From: Acidobacteriaceae bacterium
GTDB taxonomy: Bacteria > Acidobacteriota > Terriglobia > Terriglobales > Acidobacteriaceae
Reading direction: 5' to 3'
DNA: 47,704 nucleotides
Assembly (NCBI GenBank): GCA_025352065.1
Contig: JANXUC010000027.1
Coordinates: 1 to 47,704 of the forward strand
The position numbers and the translations under genes were made by a program. The first letter of the stretch is position 1. Each line of letters begins with the position of its first letter. Of the stretch, positions 33,416 through 40,938 are shown piece by piece. The notes under the pieces were generated by a model that was given only the letters and a program-made list of their open reading frames with translations, did not search any database and was not told where the DNA came from.

Positions 33416-34345
33416 TTGGACGGCACACATTTGCGTAAGCAGTCATACATTTTGTTTGTAGCACGCGGAGCCGATGGACAACTCCGCAAGATTCCTATTT
33501 CGCTGAACTATCTCTACGTTTTGGTGGCGGGGATTGCGATCGGAATGCTTAGCCTGACCGGCATCGTGGGTTCGTATACCCGCATGTTGGTTAAAGTCTC
33601 TCGTTTTAACCAGTTGCGGACGGAAAAAGAGCAGCTCACACAGCAGTATTCCAGGCTGGAGCAGGTTGCCAAAGAACGTGACGTGCAAGTTGCCTCGCTG
33701 GGATCGCTGGCTGGCGAAGTTTCCTCTCTCTACGGTTTGAAGTCCGAACCAGCTCTTGTCAATACCTCGGAAAAGCTTGATAGCAATCAGGTTGTTCATT
33801 CTATGGATCAGCTTTACGCGCTGCGCACCACGGCGCTGAGTGGCGCTGCCTCCATTGGAATCAGCACCTTGAGCGGGCAGCGCAATCTTTCCACCGCCGA
33901 TTGGCTGCGCGCTTCCGCCATGCCAAATCTGTGGCCGGTTGAAGGTACGGTGACAGGCTCGTTTGGCGAACGCATCGATCCCTTCAACGGTGAAGGCGCT
34001 TTCCACATGGGAGTAGATATTTCCGCCGAAGTTGGAGAGCCGGTTATAGCTCCCGCCGACGGCGTAGTCACCTTCGCCGACTTCATGGGCGGATACGGGC
34101 GGGCTGTGACTCTGGAGCACGGAAATAGCGTAGCTACACGCTACGGACATCTGTCAGGCTTCGCGGTCGTCGCCGGGCAGCGCGTACGGCGTGGCGACAC
34201 CATCGGCTATGTTGGATCCTCCGGACGCAGCACCGGACCTCATCTCCACTACGAAGTTCGCATCGGCGATACCCCAGTCAATCCCTATAAATACCTGCGG
34301 ATGACCTGGGCGCGGCACCACGGGAATGTTGCTTCGGGGATGTAG
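33416..34345 (+). CDS. Membrane-anchored M23 (LytM) peptidase
   Basis: 309 residues with a TTG start. A basic N-region is followed by one membrane helix (about 27-47, LYVLVAGIAIGMLSLTGIVG), a coiled coil (about 55-85, RTEKEQLTQQYSRLEQVAK) and the LytM domain: GSFGERIDPFNG, the zinc site HMGVDIS (about 197-203) and HLHYE (276-280). All three zinc ligands (His, Asp and the second His of HxH) are present, so an active peptidoglycan endopeptidase is likely, acting in the periplasm on the cell wall. It could alternatively be an EnvC-like activator, but the intact site argues for activity. Confidence 0.92.
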   Translation: MDGTHLRKQSYILFVARGADGQLRKIPISLNYLYVLVAGIAIGMLSLTGIVGSYTRMLVKVSRFNQLRTEKEQLTQQYSRLEQVAKERDVQVASLGSLAGEVSSLYGLKSEPALVNTSEKLDSNQVVHSMDQLYALRTTALSGAASIGISTLSGQRNLSTADWLRASAMPNLWPVEGTVTGSFGERIDPFNGEGAFHMGVDISAEVGEPVIAPADGVVTFADFMGGYGRAVTLEHGNSVATRYGHLSGFAVVAGQRVRRGDTIGYVGSSGRSTGPHLHYEVRIGDTPVNPYKYLRMTWARHHGNVASGM

Positions 34346-34490
34346 GCAGTTCTTTTAGCCTCCTTCGCGCCTTCCGTTGCGGTCTCTTCTTGCGTGACGC
34401 AATTTCTTCAGTTCCATTCTGGCTATCCCAAACGCCAGCCCCTTGCTATCCTGATCTTCAGGCACGATCTCCGACCACGAGGTAAGAGCG

Positions 34491-34748
34491 ATGAACATAG
34501 AAATCCGCGACACGGCTCTGGAGGCTCGAATCCAGAAACAGGTGCAATCGACTGGCTCTGGCAGCGTCGAGGAAGTATTGCTCCGCCTGCTGGAAACCCA
34601 GGAGGAACAGGACCGATGGCTCGCGGACAACCGTGACCCTATCAACGCGAAAATCCAGCGGGGCATTGAGCAACTTGATCGGGGTGAAGGAATTTCCGAG
34701 GAGCGGTTGGATGCTCATCTGGCAAAATTGAAAGCCAACGCTGAGTGA
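34491..34748 (+). CDS. ParD-like antitoxin
   Basis: 85-residue protein with a GAGG ribosome site. N-terminus MNIEIRDTALEARIQKQV resembles the ribbon-helix-helix start of ParD/CopG-type antitoxins; the C-terminal part (NRDPINAKIQRGIEQLDRGEGISEERLDAHL) is the toxin-binding helix seen in ParD/CC2985-family members. The next gene is the start of a ParE-like toxin, truncated. The antitoxin is intact and now an orphan. Confidence 0.85.
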   Translation: MNIEIRDTALEARIQKQVQSTGSGSVEEVLLRLLETQEEQDRWLADNRDPINAKIQRGIEQLDRGEGISEERLDAHLAKLKANAE

Positions 34749-34750
34749 AC

Positions 34751-34888
34751 GTGCGTTACGTGCTTGCGCCGGAAGCCGCTCTCGATCTATTCCACATTTG
34801 GTACTACATCAAGCAGGAAAGTAGCCTTGCCACAGCGGATCGCGTCGAATCGGCGACGCTGTTGGCGTGGGAACGGGAACGCGGATGA
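34751..34888 (+). pseudogene. Truncated ParE-like toxin
   Basis: A GTG start 2 nt after parD gives VRYVLAPEAALDLFHIWYYI and on to a stop after 45 residues, less than half the length of ParE/RelE toxins, which run near 95-100 residues. The beginning (LAPEAALDL..IWYYI) is a clear RelE/ParE N-terminus. The rest is not recognisable downstream, where the inverted repeat of the ATPase cassette begins at 34936. It has probably lost toxicity. Confidence 0.75.
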
Positions 34889-34935
34889 TCTGGACACGGG
34901 TGGGGGCTGCGGCCCAAGAAGCAACAGGGATCGTT

Positions 34936-34950
34936 CCGTCTGTCCCCGGA
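34936..34950. repeat. Left end of 15-bp inverted repeat bracketing the cassette
   Basis: CCGTCTGTCCCCGGA is the exact reverse complement of TCCGGGGACAGACGG at 37478-37492. The pair encloses the three-gene ParA/toxSAS cassette (35019-37447), with the truncated parE just outside to the left. Confidence 0.8.
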
Positions 34951-35018
34951 ATATTCAGAAATGATAAAATCTGGGCGGCAAGCGGTTGTCTCTGCGTTGT
35001 TTGATGATGAGGTGAAAA

Positions 35019-35654
35019 TTGGAAATTTCCGATACTGAGAAGCAATCCGCCAGCGGATCTGCAGCCGAAATACAAGCATTGAATGCAATCCTCGCAGCCT
35101 TTAGCAAGCTTGATGCAGAGAGCCGGGAACGAGTCTTTCAGACGGTCGCTACCTTTTTCGGGCTTCAGACCGCTGCGACCATGTTCGGATTCGGACCCCG
35201 TTTAGCGACAAGATCTGCAGCACCCCCGTCCGACTCTACCCCGAACGGGCAACGCGCTAAGGAACCATCTTTTTCAGAAGATCGCTCCCTCTCGCCGAAG
35301 CAATTCATGTTTGAAAAGCAACCCAAGACCGATGTCGAGAAGGTTGCTTGCCTGGCTTATTATTTGACGCACTACCTCCAAACACCACACTTCAAGACGC
35401 TGGACATTAGCAGGCTGAATACGGAGGCTGCACAGGTCAAGTTCGCTAATCCTGCGGTCGCAGTGGAAAACGCAACCAGGCTAAGTTATCTTGTTCCGGC
35501 AACGAAAGGCATGAAACAAATCAGCGCTCTGGGCGAACAGTTCGTGTTAGCGTTGCCGGATAGAGAACGGGGCAAGCTAATTATGAAAACAGCCAGACCG
35601 CGACGACGCAATCGCAAGAATGATCAGCAGCCAGATGACGAGGGACAAGAATAG
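35019..35654 (+). CDS. Cassette protein of unknown domain (possible DNA-binding partner)
   Basis: 211 residues, TTG start at 35019 supported by GAGGTG 5 nt upstream. An N-terminal helical segment (AEIQALNAILAAFSKL) leads to a Ser/Pro-rich linker and then a domain at about 92-185, with KTDVEKVACLAYYLTHYL, LNTEAAQVKFANP and NATRLSYLVPATKGMKQI, that looks like a small helical, perhaps winged-helix, domain. The C-terminus is strongly basic (KTARPRRRNRK, 190-200), as in nucleic-acid-binding tails. I cannot name the family. It overlaps the ParA gene by one base. Antitoxin, DNA-binding or target-recognition roles are possible. Confidence 0.8.
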   Translation: MEISDTEKQSASGSAAEIQALNAILAAFSKLDAESRERVFQTVATFFGLQTAATMFGFGPRLATRSAAPPSDSTPNGQRAKEPSFSEDRSLSPKQFMFEKQPKTDVEKVACLAYYLTHYLQTPHFKTLDISRLNTEAAQVKFANPAVAVENATRLSYLVPATKGMKQISALGEQFVLALPDRERGKLIMKTARPRRRNRKNDQQPDDEGQE

Positions 35655-36655
35655 TGAACGACAGAAGTCTCCGTGGGAATGCGGTCCGCCTCGCCGTATT
35701 CAATCATAAGGGAGGCGTCGGGAAGACGACTCTTAACGTCAACATCGCCGCTGCACTCGCTTCTCTCGGAAAACGCATTTTGTTGGTTGACTCAGATCCT
35801 CAATGTAATCTTACCTCCTGTCTCATCGAAGAGAACGTCGTGGACGATTTGCTGGATAATTCAGATTCTGACGCCGGAAAGACAGTGTGGTCGGCGGTAA
35901 AACCGGTGTCAGAGTCCCTCGGCGAGGCTCGCAATGTCGATCCGATCGAACGCCTTCCCAACGTCTACATCCTGCCCGGCGACATACGCCTCTCGGAATT
36001 TGAGCAAGAGCTTTCGCCGATGTGGAACGAGTGCTTCCAGAGGAAACTTAGAGGATTTCGCGGAACAACAGCCCTCAGTCGCCTTGTGGACTATGCCGTT
36101 GCCAAGTATGCGATTGACTATGTGTTTTTTGACGCCGGCCCCAACATAGGCCCTCTAAATCGCGTTATCCTCCTCGATTGCGATTTCTTCATCGTTCCGG
36201 CCGCGTGCGACTTGTTCTCGATTCGAGCGATGAAGACACTAGGACACACTCTTGAGCGCTGGATCTCTGACTGGCAGACTATAGTCGAGCTGGCACCGAC
36301 GGGGGTGCATTTACTGCCCGGGCGCCCGAAGTTCATGGGCTATATCCCACAGCGTTTTCGTGTATATGGTGGAAGCGTTGCAACTAGCTATGCAGCCTAC
36401 CTTCCGAAGATTGAAAAAAGCGTAGCCAGCGACATTATCGCGGTTCTCCATAGAGTAGGGGCTGAACTCGCACCGTGGTCTGCAAGCGAAAGCGAACTCG
36501 GTCAGATTAAAGACTTCGGCACAATTGCCACGGCCTCGCAGGCGGAAGGCGTCCCGATGAAAGACGTCTCTGTTGGAACGCCGGACCAAAGAACAGACGC
36601 CAACACCGCCTTTCGTGCGATTGCGCAGAAGATAATCTTTCGCGCACACTCCTAA
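35654..36655 (+). CDS. ParA/MinD-type ATPase of the cassette
   Basis: 333 residues with GTG start sharing one base with the previous stop (TAGTG). Deviant Walker A KGGVGKTT (19-26), Walker A' VDSDPQCNLT (45-54) and Walker B FFDAGPNIG (about 157-165) identify a ParA-family dimerising ATPase. The C-terminal half (MGYIPQRFRVYGGS, AYLPKIEKSVASDIIA) is diverged from plasmid ParA. No ParB gene is adjacent, so plasmid-like partition is unlikely. It abuts the RelA/SpoT gene with no gap (TAAATG), so all three genes form one transcript. Confidence 0.93.
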   Translation: MNDRSLRGNAVRLAVFNHKGGVGKTTLNVNIAAALASLGKRILLVDSDPQCNLTSCLIEENVVDDLLDNSDSDAGKTVWSAVKPVSESLGEARNVDPIERLPNVYILPGDIRLSEFEQELSPMWNECFQRKLRGFRGTTALSRLVDYAVAKYAIDYVFFDAGPNIGPLNRVILLDCDFFIVPAACDLFSIRAMKTLGHTLERWISDWQTIVELAPTGVHLLPGRPKFMGYIPQRFRVYGGSVATSYAAYLPKIEKSVASDIIAVLHRVGAELAPWSASESELGQIKDFGTIATASQAEGVPMKDVSVGTPDQRTDANTAFRAIAQKIIFRAHS

Positions 36656-37447
36656 ATGATGACGAACACGACTCCCGACGCCACGGACTACGAAGCGCTG
36701 TTTCACGGGCTCGCGGAGCACTACATCGAAAATCAAGGGATCATTAGGCGTTTCTTGGAAAGTATTCACGTCCAGATAGCTGACGCGATTGTCGAGCCTG
36801 AACCGCTTGCTAAGTTGGTCCATTCGGTCAAGAGGAGGATGAAGGAGCCGTCCCACCTCAAAGACAAGCTGGAGAGAAAGCTGGAAAAGGCCAAGAAACA
36901 GGGTCAGCCTCTAGATATTACGAAAGAGAATTTGTTTTTAAAAATCACAGACCTTGGTGGTTATCGCATTCTTCACCTCCACACACAGCAAATGGTGGAT
37001 ATACACCGTGAGCTCCTCAATCTCCTAGATCAAGCTCAGTGTGATCTCTTCGAAGCTCCTTTCGCCAACATATGGGATGAGGAGTCGCGCACATTTTTCG
37101 AAGGAATAGGTATCAAGACGGAGGTGAACCCGCGCCTCTACTCGAGTGTCCACTACGTGGTAAGGCCCCGTAGTGCTGGGAAGGTTATAACCTGCGAAAT
37201 TCAAGTAAGGACACTTGCCGACGAAATATGGGGTGAGATCGACCACAGCATGAACTACCCCCACGAGCACGAGAACCTTGCATGCCGCGAACAAATCAAG
37301 GCATTGGCGAGAGTCGCGTCGAGCACAAGTAGACTGGTCGATTCGATCGTCGCATCCCGTCGCGACTGGGAGGAGCGGAAGAAGGACGAACGTCGCGATG
37401 CTAGCTTAGAGTCCGCACCCTCGAAAGATCGCCCTGCCCAAGTTTAA
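36656..37447 (+). CDS. RelA/SpoT-domain alarmone synthetase (toxSAS-like)
   Basis: 263 residues beginning immediately after the ParA stop. It contains a stand-alone RelA_SpoT nucleotidyltransferase domain: SVKRRMKEPS (57-66) with the basic substrate-binding residues, KITDLGGYRIL (96-106) with the metal-binding Asp99, LYSSVHYVV (161-169) with Tyr162 and His166, CEIQVRTLADEIWGEIDH (180-197) with Glu181 and His197. No hydrolase (HD) or TGS domain. Small alarmone synthetases make (p)ppGpp or related nucleotides; toxic versions inhibit growth and are paired with antitoxins. A charged C-terminal tail follows. Catalysis appears possible; the product is unknown. Confidence 0.92.
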   Translation: MMTNTTPDATDYEALFHGLAEHYIENQGIIRRFLESIHVQIADAIVEPEPLAKLVHSVKRRMKEPSHLKDKLERKLEKAKKQGQPLDITKENLFLKITDLGGYRILHLHTQQMVDIHRELLNLLDQAQCDLFEAPFANIWDEESRTFFEGIGIKTEVNPRLYSSVHYVVRPRSAGKVITCEIQVRTLADEIWGEIDHSMNYPHEHENLACREQIKALARVASSTSRLVDSIVASRRDWEERKKDERRDASLESAPSKDRPAQV

Positions 37448-37454
37448 TGAATCC

Positions 37455-37492
37455 GAATTAATCCGGGGACGAATTAATCCGGGGACAGACGG
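37455..37492. repeat. Right end of inverted repeat, with tandem duplication
   Basis: GAATTAATCCGGGGAC occurs twice in tandem (37455-37470 and 37471-37486). The right end of the 15-bp inverted repeat, TCCGGGGACAGACGG (37478-37492), completes the pair with 34936-34950. It starts 8 nt after the stop of the RelA/SpoT-domain gene. Confidence 0.8.
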
Positions 37493-37622
37493 GGCGTTCT
37501 CCGTATTAGTCTGACGCTAACATGCACGCTGTCTGCGCTACGAGTCAGCTTCGGTGTAACTTATCTCTGTCTCGGACCAAGAACAGAAAACGAAAATACA
37601 AGCTTCCGCGAGTGTTCGCCCA

Positions 37623-37659
37623 CCCAGGTTATCGTGCAAAGAGCGCACGCGAACCTGGG
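37623..37659. repeat. CCCAGGTT hairpin repeat, copy 1
   Basis: Arms CCCAGGTTATCGTGC (37623-37637) and GCACGCGAACCTGGG (37645-37659), followed by GCACC. Relatives lie at 47360-47396 (opposite orientation) and 47555-47589 (same orientation), and a cut copy ends the window at 47692. Confidence 0.8.
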
Positions 37660-37720
37660 GCACCGAGTCAGGCTCATAGCGTCAACCGGCCGGTGGAGGT
37701 ACGCCTCCTAGTTTAGCGAA

Positions 37721-37758
37721 CGAATAGCAGATTCCTCACTTCGTTTCGGAATGACAAT
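37721..37758. repeat. ATTCCTC-CGGAATGACAA repeat, copy 1
   Basis: CGAATAGCAGATTCCTCACT, then after a few bases CGGAATGACAATT. The same boxes recur at 38630-38671 and shortened at 37899-38024 (split by an insertion) and 40885-40908. This is a dispersed non-coding family. Confidence 0.7.
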
Positions 37759-37915
37759 TCTTCAGTGTCTAGTGGACTGGAACGGCCAGCACGTCGAGTT
37801 GAGTTCGAGACTACCGAAGGCACTGAGGGTCACGGAGCGCGAAGGGTGGACGCGGACCTGGGTACCCGGTATCTTCTCGAGTGTACGGGAGGGAAAGAGA
37901 TTCCTCGCTGCGCTC

Positions 37916-38013
37916 GGAGGCTGTGACTTTATTCAAATTACGCGGTTTTTAGGCGCGTAAGTTGTTTGTTTTCAGCGTTAGTTTTTGGAACAAACAATAA
38001 AGTCACAGGCTCC
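37916..38013. mobile_element. MITE-like element with 18-bp terminal inverted repeats
   Basis: GGAGGCTGTGACTTTATT (37916-37933) is repeated inverted at 37996-38013 with one mismatch, and TTGTTTGTT / AACAAACAA arms lie inside. The 98-bp unit interrupts the repeat GATTCCTCGCTGCGCTCGG/AATGACAA, and CGG occurs at both junctions, as expected for a short target duplication. No open frame. It is a non-autonomous element or a large hairpin. Confidence 0.65.
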
Positions 38014-38072
38014 CGGAATGACAATTGCGAGAGTGAGCCGAAGTAAGTTGGAGAGGCTGACTAAGAGCGGCC

Positions 38073-38092
38073 AGCAGGAATGCTCGCCCTAC
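38073..38092. repeat. Reverse copy of the GGGCGAGCATTCCTGCT repeat
   Basis: AGCAGGAATGCTCGCCCTAC is the reverse complement of the core of the elements at 47296-47319 and 47614-47637. Confidence 0.7.
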
Positions 38093-38115
38093 ATGGGTGT
38101 TTCTAGCTTCTGGTT

Positions 38116-38520
38116 CTAATTTCGCAGGCCGTTCCAATATTCAGAAATCACAATGGAGTTGCCGGGATTCTGCGGATCGTACTTGACCGACGTCAGCAGG
38201 CCTAGGCGGCAACTGTGCAGGTTGATCCACTGGCGCAGGTAAGTGACATCCTGCGAGCAGTTATATTCGACGCCAGCAATTTCATATTGATAGAGCAGCA
38301 ACTGATGGAACTTGGGATCTTTGCCGGGCCCGGCTTCTACGTAGGTTTCCTGCACATCGAGGACGCTGCCATCGGTGATGCGTCCGACCTGGTCGAGGTA
38401 TTGGCGGCGCTCGCGCTCGATGTCATCCGGCGTCTTGGTTTTGCGCCGCGCCAGTCCGAACACAGCCAGCGCCACGGCGGCGACGCTGAGAACAATCGTG
38501 TAAATCTTCAAGAAATCCAT
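38116..38520 (-). CDS. Small membrane-anchored protein of unknown function
   Basis: 134 residues with one N-terminal membrane helix (about 5-24, KIYTIVLSVAAVALAVFGLA) followed by a charged segment and a soluble beta-rich domain (GSVLDVQETYVEAGPGKDPK, YQYEIAGVEYNCSQ, VKYDPQNPGNSIV). The alternating strand pattern resembles DUF3592-type domains, but I do not assign it firmly. No partner genes. It lies between two repeat-rich stretches and is probably a real host gene. Confidence 0.65.
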   Translation of the reverse strand: MDFLKIYTIVLSVAAVALAVFGLARRKTKTPDDIERERRQYLDQVGRITDGSVLDVQETYVEAGPGKDPKFHQLLLYQYEIAGVEYNCSQDVTYLRQWINLHSCRLGLLTSVKYDPQNPGNSIVISEYWNGLRN

Positions 38521-38629
38521 GTTTAAAAAACCAGGGCTGGCAGGAGACTCTAACAGGGTGACTCTTCCAGAATACCTACATCCGCGAAAGGACGGAAGGG
38601 TACAAAAGATATTCGGGCTTGTCCTGGGG

Positions 38630-38671
38630 CGAATAGCAGATTCCTCACGATGGAGCCGTTCGGAATGACAA
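38630..38671. repeat. ATTCCTC-CGGAATGACAA repeat, copy 2
   Basis: CGAATAGCAGATTCCTCACG followed by CGGAATGACAAACTT, matching the element at 37721-37758. It lies between the two minus-strand genes. Confidence 0.7.
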
Positions 38672-38711
38672 ACTTTTAGAGTTATGCAACAACCGCCTTA
38701 CGACAACCGGT

Positions 38712-39518
38712 TTACGCAATTTCGTCGGCGACCGGGTTGCGCAGGATGCCGATGCCTTCGATCTCAACTTCCATGACGTCCCCGCCGACGACGGGGCCGA
38801 CGCCACTTGGAGTGCCGGTGGCGATGAGGTCTCCGGGAAGCAGCGTCATGAAGCGGGCGATGTAGCGAATGACTGCGTCGAGTGGGAAGATGAAATCCAG
38901 CGTGGTGCCATGTTGGCGAACCTGGCCGTTGACGCGGGTTTCAACCGTAACGCCTGCCCACGGATCAAGTTGCGTCGTGACGACAGGCCCGACGGGGCAC
39001 GAGGTGTCGAAGCCTTTTGCGCGAGTCCACTGACCATCTTTCTTCTGTAAATCGCGGGCGGTGAAATCGTTAACGCAGGTGTAGCCGAGGATGTAAAAGC
39101 GCACATCTTCGTCGGGTGCGAGCTTCGAGCAGCGCTTGCCGATGACGACGCCGAGCTCTCCTTCGTAGTCGCTGCGTTCGGCGAAAGTGAGCCGGCGAAC
39201 CGTGCCTCCCGGAGCTAGCAGCGCGGAGGGAGGCTTGAAGAACAGTAGCGGCTCTTTGGGAACTTCGTTGCCGAGTTCGGCGGCGTGTTCGCGATAGTTG
39301 CGGCCTACGCAGATGATTTTCGAAGGGCGCACCGGCTCGAAAAGAGTGGCGTCGGACAGGATGAGCGGAGTGATCGGTATACTGGGAATACTTTCCAGCT
39401 TGCCGTTCGCCTCTTCTGGAGTAGCGAGAAGAAGGCGCGTAATGGAGTCCCTGCCAGCCAGGGATTCGACGAGGCCGAAGTGAGGAGCGTTTTCGAATTG
39501 GAAACGGCAATATTTCAT
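38712..39518 (-). CDS. Fumarylacetoacetate hydrolase-family protein
   Basis: 268-residue FAH-family enzyme acting on 2-oxo acids or acylpyruvates. Core motifs: [46 protein letters not shown] (metal-binding glutamates), [33 protein letters not shown] and [22 protein letters not shown]. This is the usual arrangement of fumarylpyruvate/acylpyruvase enzymes. The substrate cannot be deduced; oxaloacetate decarboxylase activity is another known role of the family. Confidence 0.92.
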   Translation of the reverse strand: MKYCRFQFENAPHFGLVESLAGRDSITRLLLATPEEANGKLESIPSIPITPLILSDATLFEPVRPSKIICVGRNYREHAAELGNEVPKEPLLFFKPPSALLAPGGTVRRLTFAERSDYEGELGVVIGKRCSKLAPDEDVRFYILGYTCVNDFTARDLQKKDGQWTRAKGFDTSCPVGPVVTTQLDPWAGVTVETRVNGQVRQHGTTLDFIFPLDAVIRYIARFMTLLPGDLIATGTPSGVGPVVGGDVMEVEIEGIGILRNPVADEIA

Positions 39519-39606
39519 AAGAGCGGCTCTCGGCTATCGGCTACAACTCTTCATCTTTCAATACTTGAAATCCGTAGCGGGCCGAAAGCTAACAGCCGAC
39601 AGCTGT

Positions 39607-40776
39607 TTACGGAACCTGTTCGCTGGCTTCTTCTGATTTTGCGCTTTCGTTTCCTCGGACATCCAGCGCGGTTACGGAATATAAATACGCTTTGCTCGAG
39701 GCCACGTTCACATCCCGGAACGATGGGGCTTTCACTAATTCGGCGTTAATTTTTTCTGCTTGTCCGCCTTGTTCGTGTCGGTAGACACTGTACCCAGCCA
39801 GATCGCTTTCGGTGTTGGCGGTCCAAGTGAGATCGATGAACGCTTTCTGCCCTTCGCCGGAGAAAACCGCTTGCAGAGCTGTTGGAACGGTGGGTGGGAA
39901 AGTGTCATGTGCAACGATTTTCACGGGGGCGGAATCTTCGCCCTCGGCATCAATGGCATCTCGGGTGGGCCTGCTGCATTCTGGAGCACTGGGGTTGAGA
40001 GCGCACAAATCGGGGAACAGCGCATCCGCATGGGTCACGACTTCAATGCGATATTCGTAGGTCTTCTCCCAGGTGAAGTCGGGGTCCACCAGACGCATCT
40101 CCTGTTGCCTGCCCATTAAGACTTCGCCGACGAGCGTTCGTTCAGCCGTACCCTTCTGCGTTCGATACACACGGTAGATGGAACGGGGCACACCCGGTCC
40201 ATCTGAAATGGAAAGTAGTGGACCATTCCATGTGAGAACAACGCCATTCGCGGTCAGTTCACCTTTGAAAGCGGATGGTGGAGGCTCGGTTCGGGCGGAG
40301 GAAACTTTCACAAAATTTGATATTCCTGCGCCGTGCTTCTCAGTGTTTAACGATTCGATCGCATAAGTGACGAAGGCCTTCGGATCGGCCATCCATTCCA
40401 TGGGGAGAGTATCCATGAAACGCGCCGTCACGACGGCCGGGATGTTCGCAGCCGTATTCTTCTTTGTGGTGTCCAGCTCGGGAACCGTCACTTCTCTTAC
40501 TGGAGCACCGCATTCGGTGATTTTGTCTTGCTGGCTGCGGCAGATTCGCGTCGGTCCGGCAAAACGGATGCCATCGCCATCGGTGGTCTCTGCTGGAAGC
40601 GTCCAGCTGAGCAAGACTTTATCGCCCTTGCGAACCGCTTTGAGATCCGTCGCTGGCAGAGGCAGTTCGAGCGACGGTGGCTGCGGCGGACCTGGTGCCG
40701 CGCAGCCGAACGTGGCAAGAAACAATCCGAGGGCGAGGACGCCGCCGAGTGCGCGCAGGCTTTCATGGCTCTTCAT
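39607..40776 (-). CDS. Fibronectin type III lipoprotein
   Basis: 389 residues from ATG 40776 (the open frame begins 6 codons earlier). The signal peptide ends in a lipobox FLATFGC (Cys about 25), so it is lipid-anchored. The rest is proline-rich, then beta-sandwich FN3-like modules: LPATDLKAVRKGDKVLLSWTL, ANGVVLTWNGPLLSIS, FIDLTWTANTESDLAGYSVY and a closing YLYSVTALDVRGNESAKSE, the last two typical FN3. It is probably exposed on the cell surface. No catalytic domain. Confidence 0.85.
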   Translation of the reverse strand: MKSHESLRALGGVLALGLFLATFGCAAPGPPQPPSLELPLPATDLKAVRKGDKVLLSWTLPAETTDGDGIRFAGPTRICRSQQDKITECGAPVREVTVPELDTTKKNTAANIPAVVTARFMDTLPMEWMADPKAFVTYAIESLNTEKHGAGISNFVKVSSARTEPPPSAFKGELTANGVVLTWNGPLLSISDGPGVPRSIYRVYRTQKGTAERTLVGEVLMGRQQEMRLVDPDFTWEKTYEYRIEVVTHADALFPDLCALNPSAPECSRPTRDAIDAEGEDSAPVKIVAHDTFPPTVPTALQAVFSGEGQKAFIDLTWTANTESDLAGYSVYRHEQGGQAEKINAELVKAPSFRDVNVASSKAYLYSVTALDVRGNESAKSEEASEQVP

Positions 40777-40884
40777 GGGCAACGTCATGGGCAACTAGAA
40801 AGACTAGCAGAAGAGAGTTGCAGTTCGTGGTCGATCCGCACATGGCGAGCACATCCGATTGCCAGCCGTGTCTTCCGCGAAAGG

Positions 40885-40908
40885 GATTCCTCGCTGCGCT
40901 CGGAATGA
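40885..40908. repeat. Short ATTCCTC-CGGAATGA repeat
   Basis: GATTCCTCGCTGCGCTCGGA followed by ATGA, the uninterrupted form of the element that is split by the insertion at 37916-38013. Confidence 0.7.
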
Positions 40909-40938
40909 AAAGAAATTAGAAGGCTTTCGGATGTGGCG

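Larger units (their letters stand above)
37448..38115. other. Gene-free accessory region rich in repeats
   Basis: 668 nt without a credible gene. From left to right: the cassette right end, a CCCAGGTT hairpin (37623-37659), a GATTCCTC...CGGAATGACAA element (37731-37757), a second such element interrupted by a MITE-like insertion (37916-38013) and an AGCAGGAATGCTCGCC element (38073-38092). Confidence 0.7.

Noticed and set aside
35654-36655. ParA gene as part of a plasmid or chromosome partition locus together with the parS-like site at 8151
   Set aside because: No ParB gene is adjacent, the gene is fused in an operon with a RelA/SpoT synthetase, and the parS-like site is 27 kb away. The chromosomal ParAB pair is probably elsewhere.
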